DNA of 52,728 nucleotides from Triangularia verruculosa (GCA_033296885.1 MU864048.1:1-52728); one strand, 5' to 3'; numbered from the stretch's first letter, positions 32,374 through 43,776 are shown. Translations and numbers: made by a program. Notes: generated by a model from the sequence alone, not told the origin.

Positions 32374-33897
32374 ATGTATTTGAGCGGTTGGTGGAAGGGG
32401 TGTGTGCATAGCGTGGTAGGATGGGGTCAAGATAAGTGGCTTTTATTACGTTCAATGGTTAATAGCGATAGGGTCATAGTGGTGATGCAGTTGAAGGGGT
32501 TCATTTGAATGAGATACAGCGTAGTTGAGACGAGTTTTGAGGTCGACAGTGTGTAAGTTTTTTTGCGTGATAAGAGTCAGTTAGTTGTCTATTTGACACC
32601 TCATGACTGCTAGTTACGTGATGTCATTGGTCCTCAACACCAAAGTAGAGCGTTGGACTTTGCTTATAGCTGTTATTCAACTAACTTCTGTATGTGATGC
32701 ACGATGATGGACTTTCATTTCACCCTTGACTCTATGTACCTACTAGAGGCATGTATATATTTGGCTGATAGCCTTAGTGAGTGAAGATAGCAAAGCTTCG
32801 TTATGTGTGCTCTGATAAAACCACGAGCAGAATTGGCCATGTTAATCGGTTGATGTCACCGGTGCTGTGAGCAGTTTGTTTGCTTGTGGTAAGAGAGTAT
32901 ATGATATGTGTAAATCATGCCTTTTGTTATTGGAATAGGGGGTCGTAAGAGGGCGCGCTGTGGGCTGGTATATTGACTTTTGCGTGTTTATTTATCTCTG
33001 GTGTGTAGTTGTGAGGGAACTAGGTATGTGTTGGCAGGGAGACTCTTGAGTCTTTGGTTACGGTGGTTTCGTGGTGAGTTCAGGGTGCTGAACACAGGGT
33101 GCTTGAGGTTGGTGTCCCAGGGTCAGCGTTTCAAGCTTAATGCGCCAAGGTTTGGAGTGGTGAGGTTGGAGTGGTGAGGTTGGAGTGGTGAGGTTGGAGT
33201 GGTGAGGTTGGAGTGGTGAGGTTGGAGTGGTGAGGTTGGAGTGGTGAGGTTGGTGTGCTGAGTTTCGTTGTCCTGTCCTTTGTTCTTCCTGGTCTTGCTT
33301 TGGTGTTGTTATTTACATTACTTATCACTCACCCCTGAACACCCGCTGCGAATAATATTGGACAGCTCAATCCTTTCTAGTCCCTTCACTGCCCCCCCTC
33401 TTGTCTAGATCAGTTATAATGTACAAACAGATTGTACACCGGAGTTCCTTTTTGCGAGAAAGAAAAAAGTGCGTGTGTCTGATGATAGAAAAAAAACCTC
33501 TCTAATGCCGTGTGGGTAGTTGGTGCGTTTTTTAACCGCGACAATAATAATACAACACCGTTTTGCCTTTCCCCCCTACCGTCCCTTCCCTTTCATACCC
33601 TTTGCTCGTCCTATCCGTCCCTGGGGATTTTGTTTTCCTTATCGCCAGGAAATCAACAGTGTGACACACGCACCGGTCTTGAGGGTATTTCCGGCGTTGT
33701 GTCGTCCATCCATCCATTCGTTCGTTCCCCCTCGTTCCCCTTTCGTTCTTTCACATCCACATAAGCGAGCGAGTCGAGCCGAGTTCAAGACGTTGATTGC
33801 GCTGATCGAAAATCGGTTGCTTTTCTTCGAGTCGACCTCTCTATTATCCCCCCCTCATGTTTCAACCCCGTCTGCCAAATAGTGATCGACAGACAGT
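32374..33897. other. 1.5 kb spacer with a minisatellite
   Basis: The 3' flank of the Zn2Cys6 gene and of the convergent ATP synthase e gene. It holds a 14-bp minisatellite at 33154-33251. Short frames only. Confidence 0.5.
33154..33251. repeat. 14-bp minisatellite, seven exact copies
   Basis: The unit GGAGTGGTGAGGTT is repeated seven times without a mismatch (98 bp). A degenerate eighth unit starts at 33252 (GGTGTGCTGAG). The unit is strand-biased: no C on the plus strand. It lies in a spacer outside any called gene. Confidence 0.95.
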
Positions 33898-34474
33898 TTA
33901 AGCCTTGTCAAGCTGGGCGATGAAGCTCTCGAGATCGAAGCTTGAGCTGTTGATGTCTTCTGTAGGTCTACATTAGTACTGGGTCCATAGATCTTGCCTT
34001 GGACGGACGGAACATACGGCTGGCGGAGGAGGAAGAAACAGCGGGCTTGTTCTTGGCAGCGTAGGCCTTCTTCGCCTGGGTTATTAATTGCTGCTTGTGC
34101 TCATACTCGCGCTGGGCGGCAGCGGCGCGGTCGGAGGAGTAGATCTGGCGCTGGTGGTAGAAGCCGTAGACGACACCGAGGCCGAGGGCGGAGTACCGGA
34201 GGACCTGGGTTGGAGGGTTAGTTTACTGTGGACAGCAGACTTTCACATGATGCGGGTTTTGCGTATGTGTCGAGGTTCCCGGATGTTGCTCCAAAATTTC
34301 AAGAGAGAATAATCCCAATTGTGTCTTTCGCTAGTTGTATAGCATCTATGTCCTCCTCTTTCTGTGCAACGGGGTCGTGTTTCGCTGCAACGGGTCGACG
34401 GCTGGGGGGGTGGAGGGAGCTGATGGGGGGTAACAGTGACAGTGTCCACTCACGTTGACTCCGGAAGAGGCCAT
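33898..34474 (-). CDS. ATP21: Mitochondrial F1Fo-ATP synthase subunit e
   Basis: Exons 34474-34454, 34204-34018 and 33959-33898 encode 89 aa, the family length. Subunit e is a small inner-membrane protein that links ATP synthase monomers into dimers and shapes cristae. The N-terminal helix MASSGVNVLRYSALGLGVVY ends in the GxxxG motif (Gly17-VVY-Gly21) needed for subunit e/g contact. The basic helix HQRQIYSSDRAAAAQREYEH follows, then a short C-terminal tail ending SFDLESFIAQLDKA. Intron 1 is long (249 nt) and interrupts after seven codons; intron 2 is 58 nt, and using the acceptor CTACAG at 33960 is the only choice that gives an acceptable tail. The protein is divergent from dynein intermediate chain across ~650 bp. 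Confidence 0.9.
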
Positions 34475-35124
34475 TTTGAGGATCTGGGCAATCGAATTGG
34501 ATCGGGGCTCGAAATCGATTTAGGCGGGAGGAAGACACGCTGTCGAGGAGAGAGAGGAATTGGCCGTGGCCGGGGGTTTGTCGTCGTTGCGCGGGTTGGG
34601 TGTGGGTGAGGTTGGAACAAGTTTTGGGAAGCTCGGGAGTTTTCGCGGTTTTTTTGGTAAGGCAAGCGGCGGTTTGGCTTCCTTGACGTGGAGCCCCACA
34701 AGTCCCTTCACCCGCCTGGAAAGAAGCTCTCACAGCGCCCGGTAGCAAAAGATGTGCCAAGAGTTTGAGCAGATCAGGTGATTTAGTGCACTCCCTGGGG
34801 TCATTGTAGGCGGGCCCTGGTCCACGCTTGACTGGCTCTGGGAGGGTCGCGAGGAGAGTGTGGCGTTCGACAGGCAAAGGCGGGTGACGCGCATTGAATA
34901 ATGAAAGAAGCAGCTGCTGTGTACTGTACATCCAACAAACGAAATAAGGGACAGCATAGCAGCAACGGCGAGCTCTGTTTACTTTACCCCGCCGTTTTGG
35001 ACGCCGTCTTTCCTCTTCAGCGGAGACACCTCGATCTCTTGACGACGGCGAACGAACGATAAGAGGAAGCCACAGACAAGCAAGCTCAACATCACCCTTG
35101 AGATGCGAATAGAAATCAGTCAAC
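34475..35124. promoter_or_regulatory. Bidirectional promoter region, ATP21 / dynein IC
   Basis: These 650 bp separate two divergent start codons and must hold both promoters. A minus-strand frame of 321 codons crosses the region and both neighbouring first exons; I treat it as chance. Confidence 0.5.
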
Positions 35125-37260
35125 ATGCAACAACGTCGAGATGAGATTCTGGCAAAGAAGGCCAAGCTCGCCGAGCTCAAGCGCCAGAGAGAGCTCAGAG
35201 CAAGCCAGTCGGCCGGCCGCGGCAGCATAACCCCCAGCGAGGTGCATCTACTTGTGCAAGTCAATCTTTAGAGTTGGGGCTGACATGAACTGCAGCTTAT
35301 CTCACCCATGCCCGGCCGACACACCTCGCGACATGACATCGAAAACCTGATTAACAGCCTGGTTGGCGATAGCCGCTCGGTGTCCGTTTCGACGGGAATG
35401 AACTCGCCTGCCCGGCGCGGAAGTAGGCCAAACAGCGTCCTAAGTGGAGGCGAGTTGAGCAATGCGGCTACGTCTGAATTTCAGGCTCCTGCGAATGCCC
35501 AGGTCGTTACTACACCAAGCCAGCCCCAGATTCTCTCCACTGTATCCCTGAAAACCGTCTACGAGTGTCCACCGTCGCCAGTCAAAGAGGTCTTCTCGTA
35601 CAGCAAAGGAGTACAAACAACAGAGGAATGGCTACCGCCAACCAGGCCACGAGCCGCTTCGGACTCGGACCTTGAAGACACAGTCACGGCTACGCCAAAC
35701 AAAAGACTCAGCAGGAGAGAACGAGACCGAGAGGAGGAGCTAAGAGAAAATATCCGAAAAGAGATTGAAGAGGAGTTGAAGGCGGCAAAGGAGCTTGTGA
35801 CAGAAGGGACGTTGAAGTCCTCGGCCAAGGAAAACTTCCCAGTGCGGGCTTTGACAGCAGAGGAGCTGAAGGCGGTTACACAGTCTGATGATTTCATGGA
35901 CTTCGTCGAAAGATCAACAAAGGTCATTGAGAAAGCCCTAGACGAAGAGTACGACATCCTCACCGACTACACCCTCCAAGCCGCGAACCTCGACGATGAC
36001 GACGAGCAAAGCGGCAACACTGGAGGCAAGGGCCGGCGCAAGGTCAGAGAAATCGCCCAGTTCTACGACGAACGCTGGTCCAAAAAGCGCATGATCAGCT
36101 CTATCGACTTCTCTCCAAAATTCCCAGAGCTACTTCTGGCATCTTACACCAAGAACCCCACCGCTCCCCACGATCCGGATGGCATTGTGCAAGTTTGGAA
36201 CATGCACCTCCACGATCGACCCGAATTTGTTTTTCACGCACAGTCTGATATCCTTACTGCCAAGTTCTCACCATTCCACCCCAACCTGATCATCGGTGGT
36301 GCCTACAGCGGCCAGGTGCTGCTCTGGGACACGCGCGCTAGATCGGCGCCTGTCCAGAAGACGCCTCTTACCGGTCTAGGCCATACCCATCCAGTCTATT
36401 CGGTCGATATTGTCGGCACGCAAAACGCAAACAACATCATTTCATGTTCCACTGACGGCGCCGTCTGCGGGTGGAGTGTCGATATGCTCACACAGCCACA
36501 GGAGGCGATGACGCTCGTCACACCCCCGCCCGCCAAGTATGAGGACCTTAGCCCGACATGCCTTGCTTTCCCGCAGGCAGACCCGACGTTCTTCCTTGTG
36601 GGGTCAGAAGAAGGGACGATTTATCCTTGCCATAGGTATGATCGCGCGGGGGCAAAGGCTGGTGTTGATGCGAGAGTCAGCTACAAGGGCCATGCGGCGC
36701 CGGTCATGTCGGTTGACTTCCATCCTTCGAAGGGGCCTGTTGATTTGGGTGATCTGGTGCTGTCGGCTAGTTTGGATTGGAGTGTGAAGCTCTGGAAGGT
36801 CAGAGCGCCGGCTGCTACTTCTGCTGTTGTAGCGGCCGTTGGGTCTGCGGTTGGAACAGAGTCACAGGTCACACCCTTGTTGGACTTTGTCAGGGAGGAT
36901 GTGGTCTACGATGCGGCGTGGTCACCCATCAAGCCGGGAGTCTTCAGCTTGGTGGATGGATCTGGGTGGCTGGAGTTGTGGGATATCACTGTTGAGACGG
37001 AGGAGCCGGTGGCGAGGATCAGCCCGAGTGCGAGGAAGGACGGGAGGACGATGTTGAGCAAGAGTTTGAACAAGATTGCCTGGGAGCCGTCTGAGGGCAA
37101 GAGGCTTGCCACTGGTGGGATTGATGGGCAGGTTACGGTGTTTGAGGTTGGCCCAGATTTGGGCGGCAAGGAGAACCTGAAGAATGAGGAGTGGACGAGT
37201 GTGAAGAAGCTGGTGAGCAGGATCGAGGCGGTGGGGGTTAATGGTGTTACTGCTGTTTAG
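35125..37260 (+). CDS. Cytoplasmic dynein 1 intermediate chain
   Basis: Exons 35125-35241 and 35296-37260 (54-nt intron) encode 693 aa. The intermediate chain is the scaffold of the dynein motor: it binds dynactin p150 through its N-terminus, light chains through the linker, and the heavy chain through its WD40 propeller. The first exon encodes a charged coiled coil (RRDEILAKKAKLAELKRQRE), the dynactin/NudE-binding segment. A second K/E-rich helix lies near residues 175-200. The light-chain linker includes SYSKGVQTTEEW, matching the KxTQT-type LC8-binding site. WD-like repeats run from ~280, with IVQVWNMH, GGAYSGQVLLWDTRAR, LVLSASLDWSVKLWKV, WLELWDI and the last blade GGIDGQVTVFEV. The N-terminal exon is short and outside the long frame; splicing gives PSELISPMPGR. 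Needed for nuclear migration and retrograde transport in hyphae. Confidence 0.95.
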
Positions 37261-37922
37261 AGAAAGTATTACTTTTAATGAGGGTTGCGAGGGAGCGATT
37301 ATTGATGGATGGCATCGGGGTTATGTGATAGTATCTGTATGGTATGAATGAGGAGAAACGATGCAGTGTTGGTGTAAACAGCGATTAATTGTCATAAGGA
37401 AATTGGGGTTGATCAATGACCCTAACCCTGATGGTGCCTTCTCATGGTTGAGCGCTTACATAATCCGGCGCAACAATTCTGATCGCACAAGTAGAGAAAT
37501 TTCCAAGCTCTCAATTTCTGCAACTTCTTTTCCAACTTCACACGACCAATGGAAAACACGGAGCTGGTTGCGGCATCAATATCTTCAATGGAAAATGTAA
37601 GCTATATCTTTCCTACCATTCGATATATCTTCCTAGGCAACATGATGAATGATTCTTCCAAGAATTCTGCAATTCTCAAGATCTCTTCCGGGAGCTCGGT
37701 GTGGACCATCTCACATTACACTTTCTTCCTGACATGCCTATTTCTCAATCTCTTGTCAATTCTTACTCCTCCTCGAACACAGTTTCACTAACTAGAGATA
37801 TTAGGTTCTAAAATGTAGTGAATTCAATGATAGCAATAACAAGCAATAACAATACAATGTCCATACTTCCCAAAACTTTCTCATCTTTGACTCTTTGCCA
37901 TGCATCTATTTTCCATCATGAT
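37261..37922. other. Convergent 3' spacer, dynein IC / CCCH gene
   Basis: The two genes converge here. AT-rich UTR-like sequence; no gene seen. Confidence 0.5.
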
Positions 37923-39563
37923 TTAGATATCAACCAACCTCCCCACAACAACCCGCTCCTTCTTATCCTCCTCCTTCTTCGTTTTATCCCCTCCCTCAAT
38001 TACAACCTCCAACAGCCCCTTCCCCTCTTCCTTGTCCACCTTGTTCAAACCCCTCAGCTTCTTCCTCTCCCTATCAAGCGGCGTACTCCCCCGTTTCGGC
38101 AGCCTCGCCCTCCTCCCATTCCCATTCCCATTTCCATTCCCACTCACTCCCATCAACTGCCTCTCCCTCAGTAGCAAAACCTTCAGCTCCCTCTCCTTTT
38201 CTTTCAGGGCTAGGTTCTCGAGCTGGAGTTGCATCTCTTGAAGACGACGTTTGCCTCGCTTGTTGTTGCGTCTTTTGTTGAAGGGGAGGGAGGAGCGGGA
38301 TTCGCTGTCGGAGGAGGGGGAGGAGGAGGAGGAGGAACAGGAGGAGGGAAGATGGCGGTGGTGGTTGTGGTGAGGGGAGGAATGGTGGTGGTGGTGATGG
38401 GGGGAGGAGGAGGAGGAGGATAGTTTTCTTTTCATCCAGTCGGGAAAGGAGGAGGGGTTTAGGCCGGCGAAGGCGAGGGCGGCGGGGGTGATGTCGTGGG
38501 AGTGTTTGCATTGGGGTTTGAATTTGCATTTGCCCCATTTGAGGTAGTGGATGCAGGGTTCGCGGGTGTCGGGTGTTGGGGTGGCGGTGGCGGTGGCTGA
38601 TGGGGGGAGGGGAGCTGCTGCTGCTGCTGTCATGGCCGGGGTTGTTATTACGGTTGGAGTGGTGATTTGGTGAGTTGTGAGAGCCTGGAGGTTGGGGGCG
38701 GTGGTGTTGATTGCGGGGGGTTGTTGAGCGGAGGCTCCATGCTGGGAGGTGGCGGCGGGAGTGGCTGAGGAAGGGGTGCCGGGAGGAGGAGGGGGAGGGT
38801 AGGGCGTCGCAGGGGATTGGGTGACAACGGGTGCTGGCGCTGATGATTGTGCCGGTGTCGATTTAGGGGGCTTGGGCGCGTGTCGAGAGGTCAGGAGCCC
38901 AGCGGGGGCAGTCGGTGTTGGCGGTGCTGCTTGAGCGACAGAGGCTTGAACGGGAGCAGATGTCTGGACAGGCTGGGGAGGCTGACGCGGAGGCGTCTGA
39001 GCTAGTTGACTAGCCGGACCAGGAGATGCCTGAACAGACCGAATTGATTGACCAAGAGATGTCTGAGCAGGAGACGTCTGGCCGGGAGGCGTCCGGACAG
39101 ATTGAGTGGCCTGACCGGTCTGCGTCTGATGGACAGCGGCAGGCATGCTCCGAGGAGGCTGCTGCACCGGGTCGGCGACAGATACTGTGTTAGTGACTGG
39201 AACCTGCTGTTGAACTGTAGCCTGTTGTCCTGTAGGTGAAAGAGGAGGCGTGCTCGCAGCCACAGCGACAGTATGCCCTTTCAAATCATCTCCCTGGCAT
39301 GGCTCACGGCCAGCAGCAAAGACCCTCCTGTCAAGTTGGACCAGATAAGGCTCCGAGTTCTTGGACATCAGCCCAAGACCCTGAAGACCAATAGTCTGCT
39401 CACTGGGGAGTCCACGGGGCACCCCGTAAATCTCGATCCAGTCGGGCAGTTCATCAACTGCAATGAGCGGAACATTGGCTCCACGGACAATTTGGGTTTG
39501 ACCTGATTTGGTCTTGCGTTGATAGTCAGGTCTGACGATGTAGAAGAAGGGACGGGGCGCCAT
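37923..39563 (-). CDS. CCCH zinc-finger protein with low-complexity linker
   Basis: A single exon of 546 aa; CCACCATGG is an excellent start context. The first ~70 residues form a conserved-looking segment (RPFFYIVRPDYQRKTKSGQT, LIAVDELPDWIEIYGVPRGL). Residues ~100-330 are Pro/Gln/Ala/Thr-rich. One CCCH finger follows: Cys337-x8-Cys346-x5-Cys352-x3-His356, with EPCIHYLKWGKCKFKPQCKH. Such fingers usually bind RNA. Then come His- and Ser-runs, a bipartite basic stretch (NKRRNNKRGKRR) that could be a nuclear signal, a helical L/E/K region, a (GN)n run and a K/E-rich tail. Its likely role is RNA binding or regulation, but the exact function is unknown. The coding strand flips from C-rich to G-rich in the last ~350 bases. 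It is the last of three tandem minus-strand genes. Confidence 0.85.
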   Translation of the reverse strand: MAPRPFFYIVRPDYQRKTKSGQTQIVRGANVPLIAVDELPDWIEIYGVPRGLPSEQTIGLQGLGLMSKNSEPYLVQLDRRVFAAGREPCQGDDLKGHTVAVAASTPPLSPTGQQATVQQQVPVTNTVSVADPVQQPPRSMPAAVHQTQTGQATQSVRTPPGQTSPAQTSLGQSIRSVQASPGPASQLAQTPPRQPPQPVQTSAPVQASVAQAAPPTPTAPAGLLTSRHAPKPPKSTPAQSSAPAPVVTQSPATPYPPPPPPGTPSSATPAATSQHGASAQQPPAINTTAPNLQALTTHQITTPTVITTPAMTAAAAAPLPPSATATATPTPDTREPCIHYLKWGKCKFKPQCKHSHDITPAALAFAGLNPSSFPDWMKRKLSSSSSSPHHHHHHSSPHHNHHRHLPSSCSSSSSSPSSDSESRSSLPFNKRRNNKRGKRRLQEMQLQLENLALKEKERELKVLLLRERQLMGVSGNGNGNGNGRRARLPKRGSTPLDRERKKLRGLNKVDKEEGKGLLEVVIEGGDKTKKEEDKKERVVVGRLVDI

Positions 39564-39838
39564 GGTGGTGGCGATGGTGGTGTTGTGTTGTTCACGAAAA
39601 GTGGTCAGAGACTAAGAAGGCGAAAGAGAGAACAGAAAATAAGATACGAAAACAGAATAAGAGAAAGCCCTTAAATCATAAAACTATTGCCCACTGACAC
39701 GCCCTGTTTGAACGCGCAGCGCTCCCCCCCAAACGATACCGCTGTAAAGTCCCGGCTGCCTGCATAGTTTCCCCTCTCAGCTCCAGGCAACCAACACAAC
39801 TCCCCTATAACCACACCAACAACAACAAAGAAAAAAAA

Positions 39839-41729
39839 TCACCTCTTCTCAACCCTCACCGTCACCTGCATCCCATCAACGCAATACCCAAACTGTCTCG
39901 GTCCATCCTTCAACTCAACCTCCCTCTTCACCCACCGTCCCTTCTTTTCCTCCCCCTCCCCCTCCCCCTCCTCCACTTCCCCCATGTCATCATCATCCTC
40001 ATCCTCACTCTCCTCCCCATCCAAAATCCCAAACCTCCCAACTGGATCCCACTCCCCCGTCTCCCAAACCAGCCCCACCTCCCACGGCCGCAAACCAAAC
40101 ATCCTCCCCGCAATCCCCTTCACAGCATAGATATCAAACGACTTTGGTACCTTCACCTCCTTTGTCACTTCTTTTCCTCCTCCAGCATCATCAAACACCC
40201 CCCAAAACTTCACGTCAATCAACCTCGCCTCCAAGAAATTCGGGTTTAGCTCTTGTCGTCTGACAACAGTTGGTTCCCCGTAGGTATCGCACAGATATTT
40301 CCACTTTGGGTGTCTGGCCAGGACAGTCTGTTCGTCGGTTTCGGGCACAAGGCAGAGTTGCTTTGTGATGCGCGAGAGGTAGAACATTTCGGCGTCGGAG
40401 CGGTCGGCGGGGGTGATGGAGCTAAAGTTGAGGGCTTTGAGGGTGGGGGGGAGGCGGGCGATGAGGAGCATGTAGGATTCTTCTGTTTTATTGCTGCCGC
40501 TTGTGGCGGTGGTGGTGGTGGTAGTGGTGGGTGGTTGGGGAGCGGATGATGATGGGGTTGTGCTGGGGGTGTCGAGGTCGGGGTTGTCGTAGAGGGGGTT
40601 GTGGGTGAAGCGGAGGGAGGTTAGGCCGGGGAAGGCAGCAGGGAGGGCGTCGACGAAGGACCAGGTGGAGATGAGGTTGTAGGAGAGGTCGATGTAGGCG
40701 AGGGTAGGGCTGAAGATGGGGGGTTGTTTATTGTCGGCGGCGATGGTGGAGATTTTGTTCTTTTTGAGGATGAGGCTTTTGAGGGAGGTGAGGGATGATA
40801 GGGGGGCGAGATCGGATAGGGAGGTGAATTGGTTGAATTCAAGGTCGAGGGTTACCAGGTTTGTTGTAAAGGGCGCTGATGGCGGGAGCGGTGAGAGGGA
40901 TGATAGTTGATTTGAGCCAGCGTGTAGAGTGATCAGTGCCGGGAACCGAGCAGCGATGTGACAGATCTCGTGCCAGCCGAGAAAGGTATCTTCGAGAGCC
41001 AGCTCCTTCACCCCCTTGAAGGCATCTTGGGTGGTTTCGAGTTTCTTGTCTTCGAGGACACTGCGAAAGCGATTCCAGTTGACCTTGAGACTCCTCAGCA
41101 GAGGCAACTCGGTACAAATTTCCACCACAGGATCAAAGTGCTCCAACAAGTTTCGACTCAGATCCAACTCCCTAATCTTGGGGCAGACTTGACCGACCTG
41201 CTGTCCTTTTGTCTTTTCATCGCCTGAATATGCAGTCGCGAGCTTGGTGCTGTCCAAGATGACATACTGCAGCTCCCCCAGTTGAGCCTGTTGCCGCCTG
41301 ACCTTCTCGAATCCCACCTCTTCCGCTACCTTGCCAGAGAAAACAATCGGCCTGGGGGCAGGTCGTCCGGATTGCTGCTGGTCCTCAGGGGGTGCGTATT
41401 TGTACTGCAGCGCTGAGAGGAAGGTCTGAGGTGGGTCCGCCGGTCTGGTCGGGCGGACGAAAGAGGCCGATGTGGGAGCTTGACTTTCGCCTGTATTGAA
41501 TTGTCAGTCAGCTGTGCCTCTTCTCGCGATGATGGAGAAAAAAAGGCCTTATCAACTTACATGTAAAATAGCGGGTGCCTTTGTGTTGACCATCATGCTT
41601 GCCCCGCGATGTGTCGTCCCACTCAACACCGAGCCATGAGCCAGTCGTGCCAGCCACTTCGCCAATATATCTCACTGTGCAAAGCGCGCCATCATAAGAC
41701 CTGCGCTGGCCAATTGTCGCTTCGGCCAT
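39839..41729 (-). CDS. TBCE: Tubulin-folding cofactor E
   Basis: Exons 41729-41561 and 41490-39839 (70-nt intron) encode 606 aa. Cofactor E (yeast Pac2) helps assemble and release alpha-beta tubulin dimers. All three expected parts are present. An N-terminal CAP-Gly domain has VRYIGEVAGTTGSWLGVEWD and the groove motif as GKHDG (usually GKNDG), ending YFTC. A central LRR block (~150-320) contains IRELDLSRNLLEHFDPV, LVTLDLEFNQFTSLSDL and LKSLILKKNKIS. A C-terminal ubiquitin-like region starts near VKVPKSFDIYAVKGIAGRMF and ends GYCVDGMQVTVRVEKR. Thr- and Asp/Glu-runs are family-atypical insertions (near 350-370 and 540-560). The exon junction splits the Cys codon of YFTCESQ. A long in-frame extension upstream of 41729 lacks CAP-Gly homology and is rejected. 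Confidence 0.93.
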
Positions 41730-41975
41730 ATTCGTACTCGACACAATTTTAGGCTTGAAATGAAATGGGGTTTTTGAGTTGTTGAGAGATGGAAATGGCG
41801 AGTGGATTCCTCTCTCAATTGAAACTGGAGACGGACTGTCAGGCAGCAACATGCAAGCGCTTTTATTAAGGACATCTGGGCATCTCCAAAACAGCAAGTT
41901 TCACCAGACCATATTTTGACGTTCAACATAATCTCATTACGCTTCAAATCCAAAATTATGTACAGCATTATATCT

Positions 41976-43016
41976 TTACAACTTGCCCTTGGCACCAGTC
42001 TTGATCAGCGCCCGGCCATTGCTCAGCACAACCTTGCCGTGGCTGTTCTTGACAATAAATCTGATCTCCTCCCACTCCCCCTTGAACTCCCCCGTCTTCC
42101 ACGCCTCCAGAATGAGCTTATCACCCGGTCTAACCGGCGACGCAAATCTAGCCTGGTACTCCTTGAAGTTCGCAGGGTTGCTTCCACCAAGGTGCTGCAA
42201 CAAACCGTGGCAAGCCCAGTTCCAAGAGTACAAGCCGTGAATAATCACACCGCCGAAGCCCATCTTGGCGCCAGGCTCTGGGTGAGCGTGGAGGGGGTTG
42301 TAATCGCCATTGAGTCTGTACAGCAGGGGGGTCTCGTTGGTGGTCTGGTTCTCGAGGACGAGGTCGGGCTTCTTGCCCTCGGGGGGAGGGAAGTTGACGG
42401 TGGCGGGACCCTTGGGACCGCCCCAATTGCCCTGGCCGACGTAGAAGGAAGAGGTGGTAACGCGGGCGTAGGACTCGTTGGTGGCGGCATCGACGATGTC
42501 GGTCTGGGTCTCGACGACGCTGCCGGGCTTGCCCTTATCGTAGACGCCGAGGACCTTGGTGCGGACCTCGAATTTCCGGCCGGCGGAGGAGGTAGGGAGG
42601 GGCTTGAGGAACTCGAGGAGGCGCTGGCCGTCGACGACGCGGGTAGGGTCGAAGACGGGGACGCCGGGGATGGTTACGGATTTTTGGGCGGCGTAGAAGT
42701 CAACTACCTCGGGGTGCGTCTCCTTGAACACTGTTTCGCTGTCTGTCAATTTCCATGCACCGCGGAGCTCTTGATGGCAGCTGTAACGTACTGAGAATGA
42801 GGGGGTAGGTGGGGAAGACGGCAAAGTTGGGGTCAAGCTCCTGTTCCATGTCAATGCTAGCTCAACGGTCATATGGAGCGCACCGGATATACATACGTAG
42901 AGGAAGTGAAGCTCCTCAGAGGTGCAGCCAATCGAGTTGGCAAAGAGGAGGGCATCGCGCTTGAGCCAGCTCACCTCTTGAGAGGGATATTCGAAACCAA
43001 CACCGGGGCCAGACAT
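41976..43016 (-). CDS. MaoC-type (hydratase 2) enoyl-CoA hydratase-like enzyme
   Basis: Exons 43016-42897, 42840-42792 and 42742-41976 encode 311 aa; introns are 56 and 49 nt. This is the double hotdog fold of the hydratase-2 part of peroxisomal multifunctional enzyme 2, which hydrates trans-2-enoyl-CoA to (R)-3-hydroxyacyl-CoA in beta-oxidation. The signature is GDYNPLHAHPEPG with catalytic Asp203, Asn205 and His208, followed by GFGGVIIHGLYSWNW. The N-terminal hotdog contains FDPTRVVDGQR. The protein is a standalone hydratase without the dehydrogenase domains of fungal Fox2. It ends in GAKGKL, where GKL resembles a weak type 1 peroxisomal signal (inference). The long unspliced frame runs through both introns without stops, so a naive prediction would wrongly give 346 aa. 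Confidence 0.9.
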   Translation of the reverse strand: MSGPGVGFEYPSQEVSWLKRDALLFANSIGCTSEELHFLYVCISGALHMTVELALTWNRSLTPTLPSSPPTPSFSVRYSCHQELRGAWKLTDSETVFKETHPEVVDFYAAQKSVTIPGVPVFDPTRVVDGQRLLEFLKPLPTSSAGRKFEVRTKVLGVYDKGKPGSVVETQTDIVDAATNESYARVTTSSFYVGQGNWGGPKGPATVNFPPPEGKKPDLVLENQTTNETPLLYRLNGDYNPLHAHPEPGAKMGFGGVIIHGLYSWNWACHGLLQHLGGSNPANFKEYQARFASPVRPGDKLILEAWKTGEFKGEWEEIRFIVKNSHGKVVLSNGRALIKTGAKGKL

Positions 43017-43776
43017 TTTTGGATATTATGGGTATATGTTGAACAGGAAAACAAGGGTCAATTGGGTAGATCAACAAAAGATTATCAGATCAGATGGAAT
43101 CCGGGGGTCGACCCTGATATACACTTATGGCGCCGCCAAGGTCCGGGTTTCATGGCAACCGACGGATTTGCGCTGGCGACAGCAGCCAGCTCTTGCGGGG
43201 GGCCGATACCGCCAACCGAGGTTCCTACCAAGTGGGGAACCACGGGGTAGCTGTACCCCGCAAAAGATGCTGTAGGGGTGTTTCTTAGCGGCAGATGAGA
43301 ACCTCGACGGCCGTTGCCAGCCTGTGTTTTTCCCGCAGCTCAGGCACATGCGTTAAATGCATTCTGTGTCTTTTTCGTACGATGGGGATATCAGTTCATT
43401 TGTATTGAGGCATCTCGGGATTTCGACAAACACGACGGTGTCTTGAAATTCCGAAACACCGACTTGTCGATCCTCGCAGTCGGTGGAAATCGAAGTCAGG
43501 CACAGCAGATACTCACCTCAGAATCACAAGGAGGCTGTCTAGCTCAGATCCATTATCTAATGTCCTAGTTTAGTTCTATTCCTTCATCTATCCATCCAAC
43601 ACCAAAATCTATGGGTATCATGCTTCGTTCCACGTCAAAAAGATCACAACTTGAAACAGCCCTTTGCCGAGCACCTAAGCTCCAATCCATGCCTTTTCCT
43701 TGCCGATAAACGCCTGAATCATGGGTATAAAATGCCTCCTTCCAAGCCTGTGTCATCACCGGGTACCTCTCCCTCT
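43017..43776. other. Spacer upstream of the hydratase gene
   Basis: About 760 bp. It should contain the hydratase promoter and the 3' flank of the orphan at 43777. No gene seen. Confidence 0.5.

Noticed and set aside
34299..35264. Minus-strand frame of 321 codons upstream of ATP21
   Set aside because: It overlaps the dynein first exon, the bidirectional promoter and the start of ATP21 antisense or out of frame. It has no domain and mixed low-quality composition.
41730..41897. N-terminal extension of tubulin cofactor E
   Set aside because: The in-frame upstream codons do not resemble the family, and the CAP-Gly domain starts properly after the ATG at 41729.
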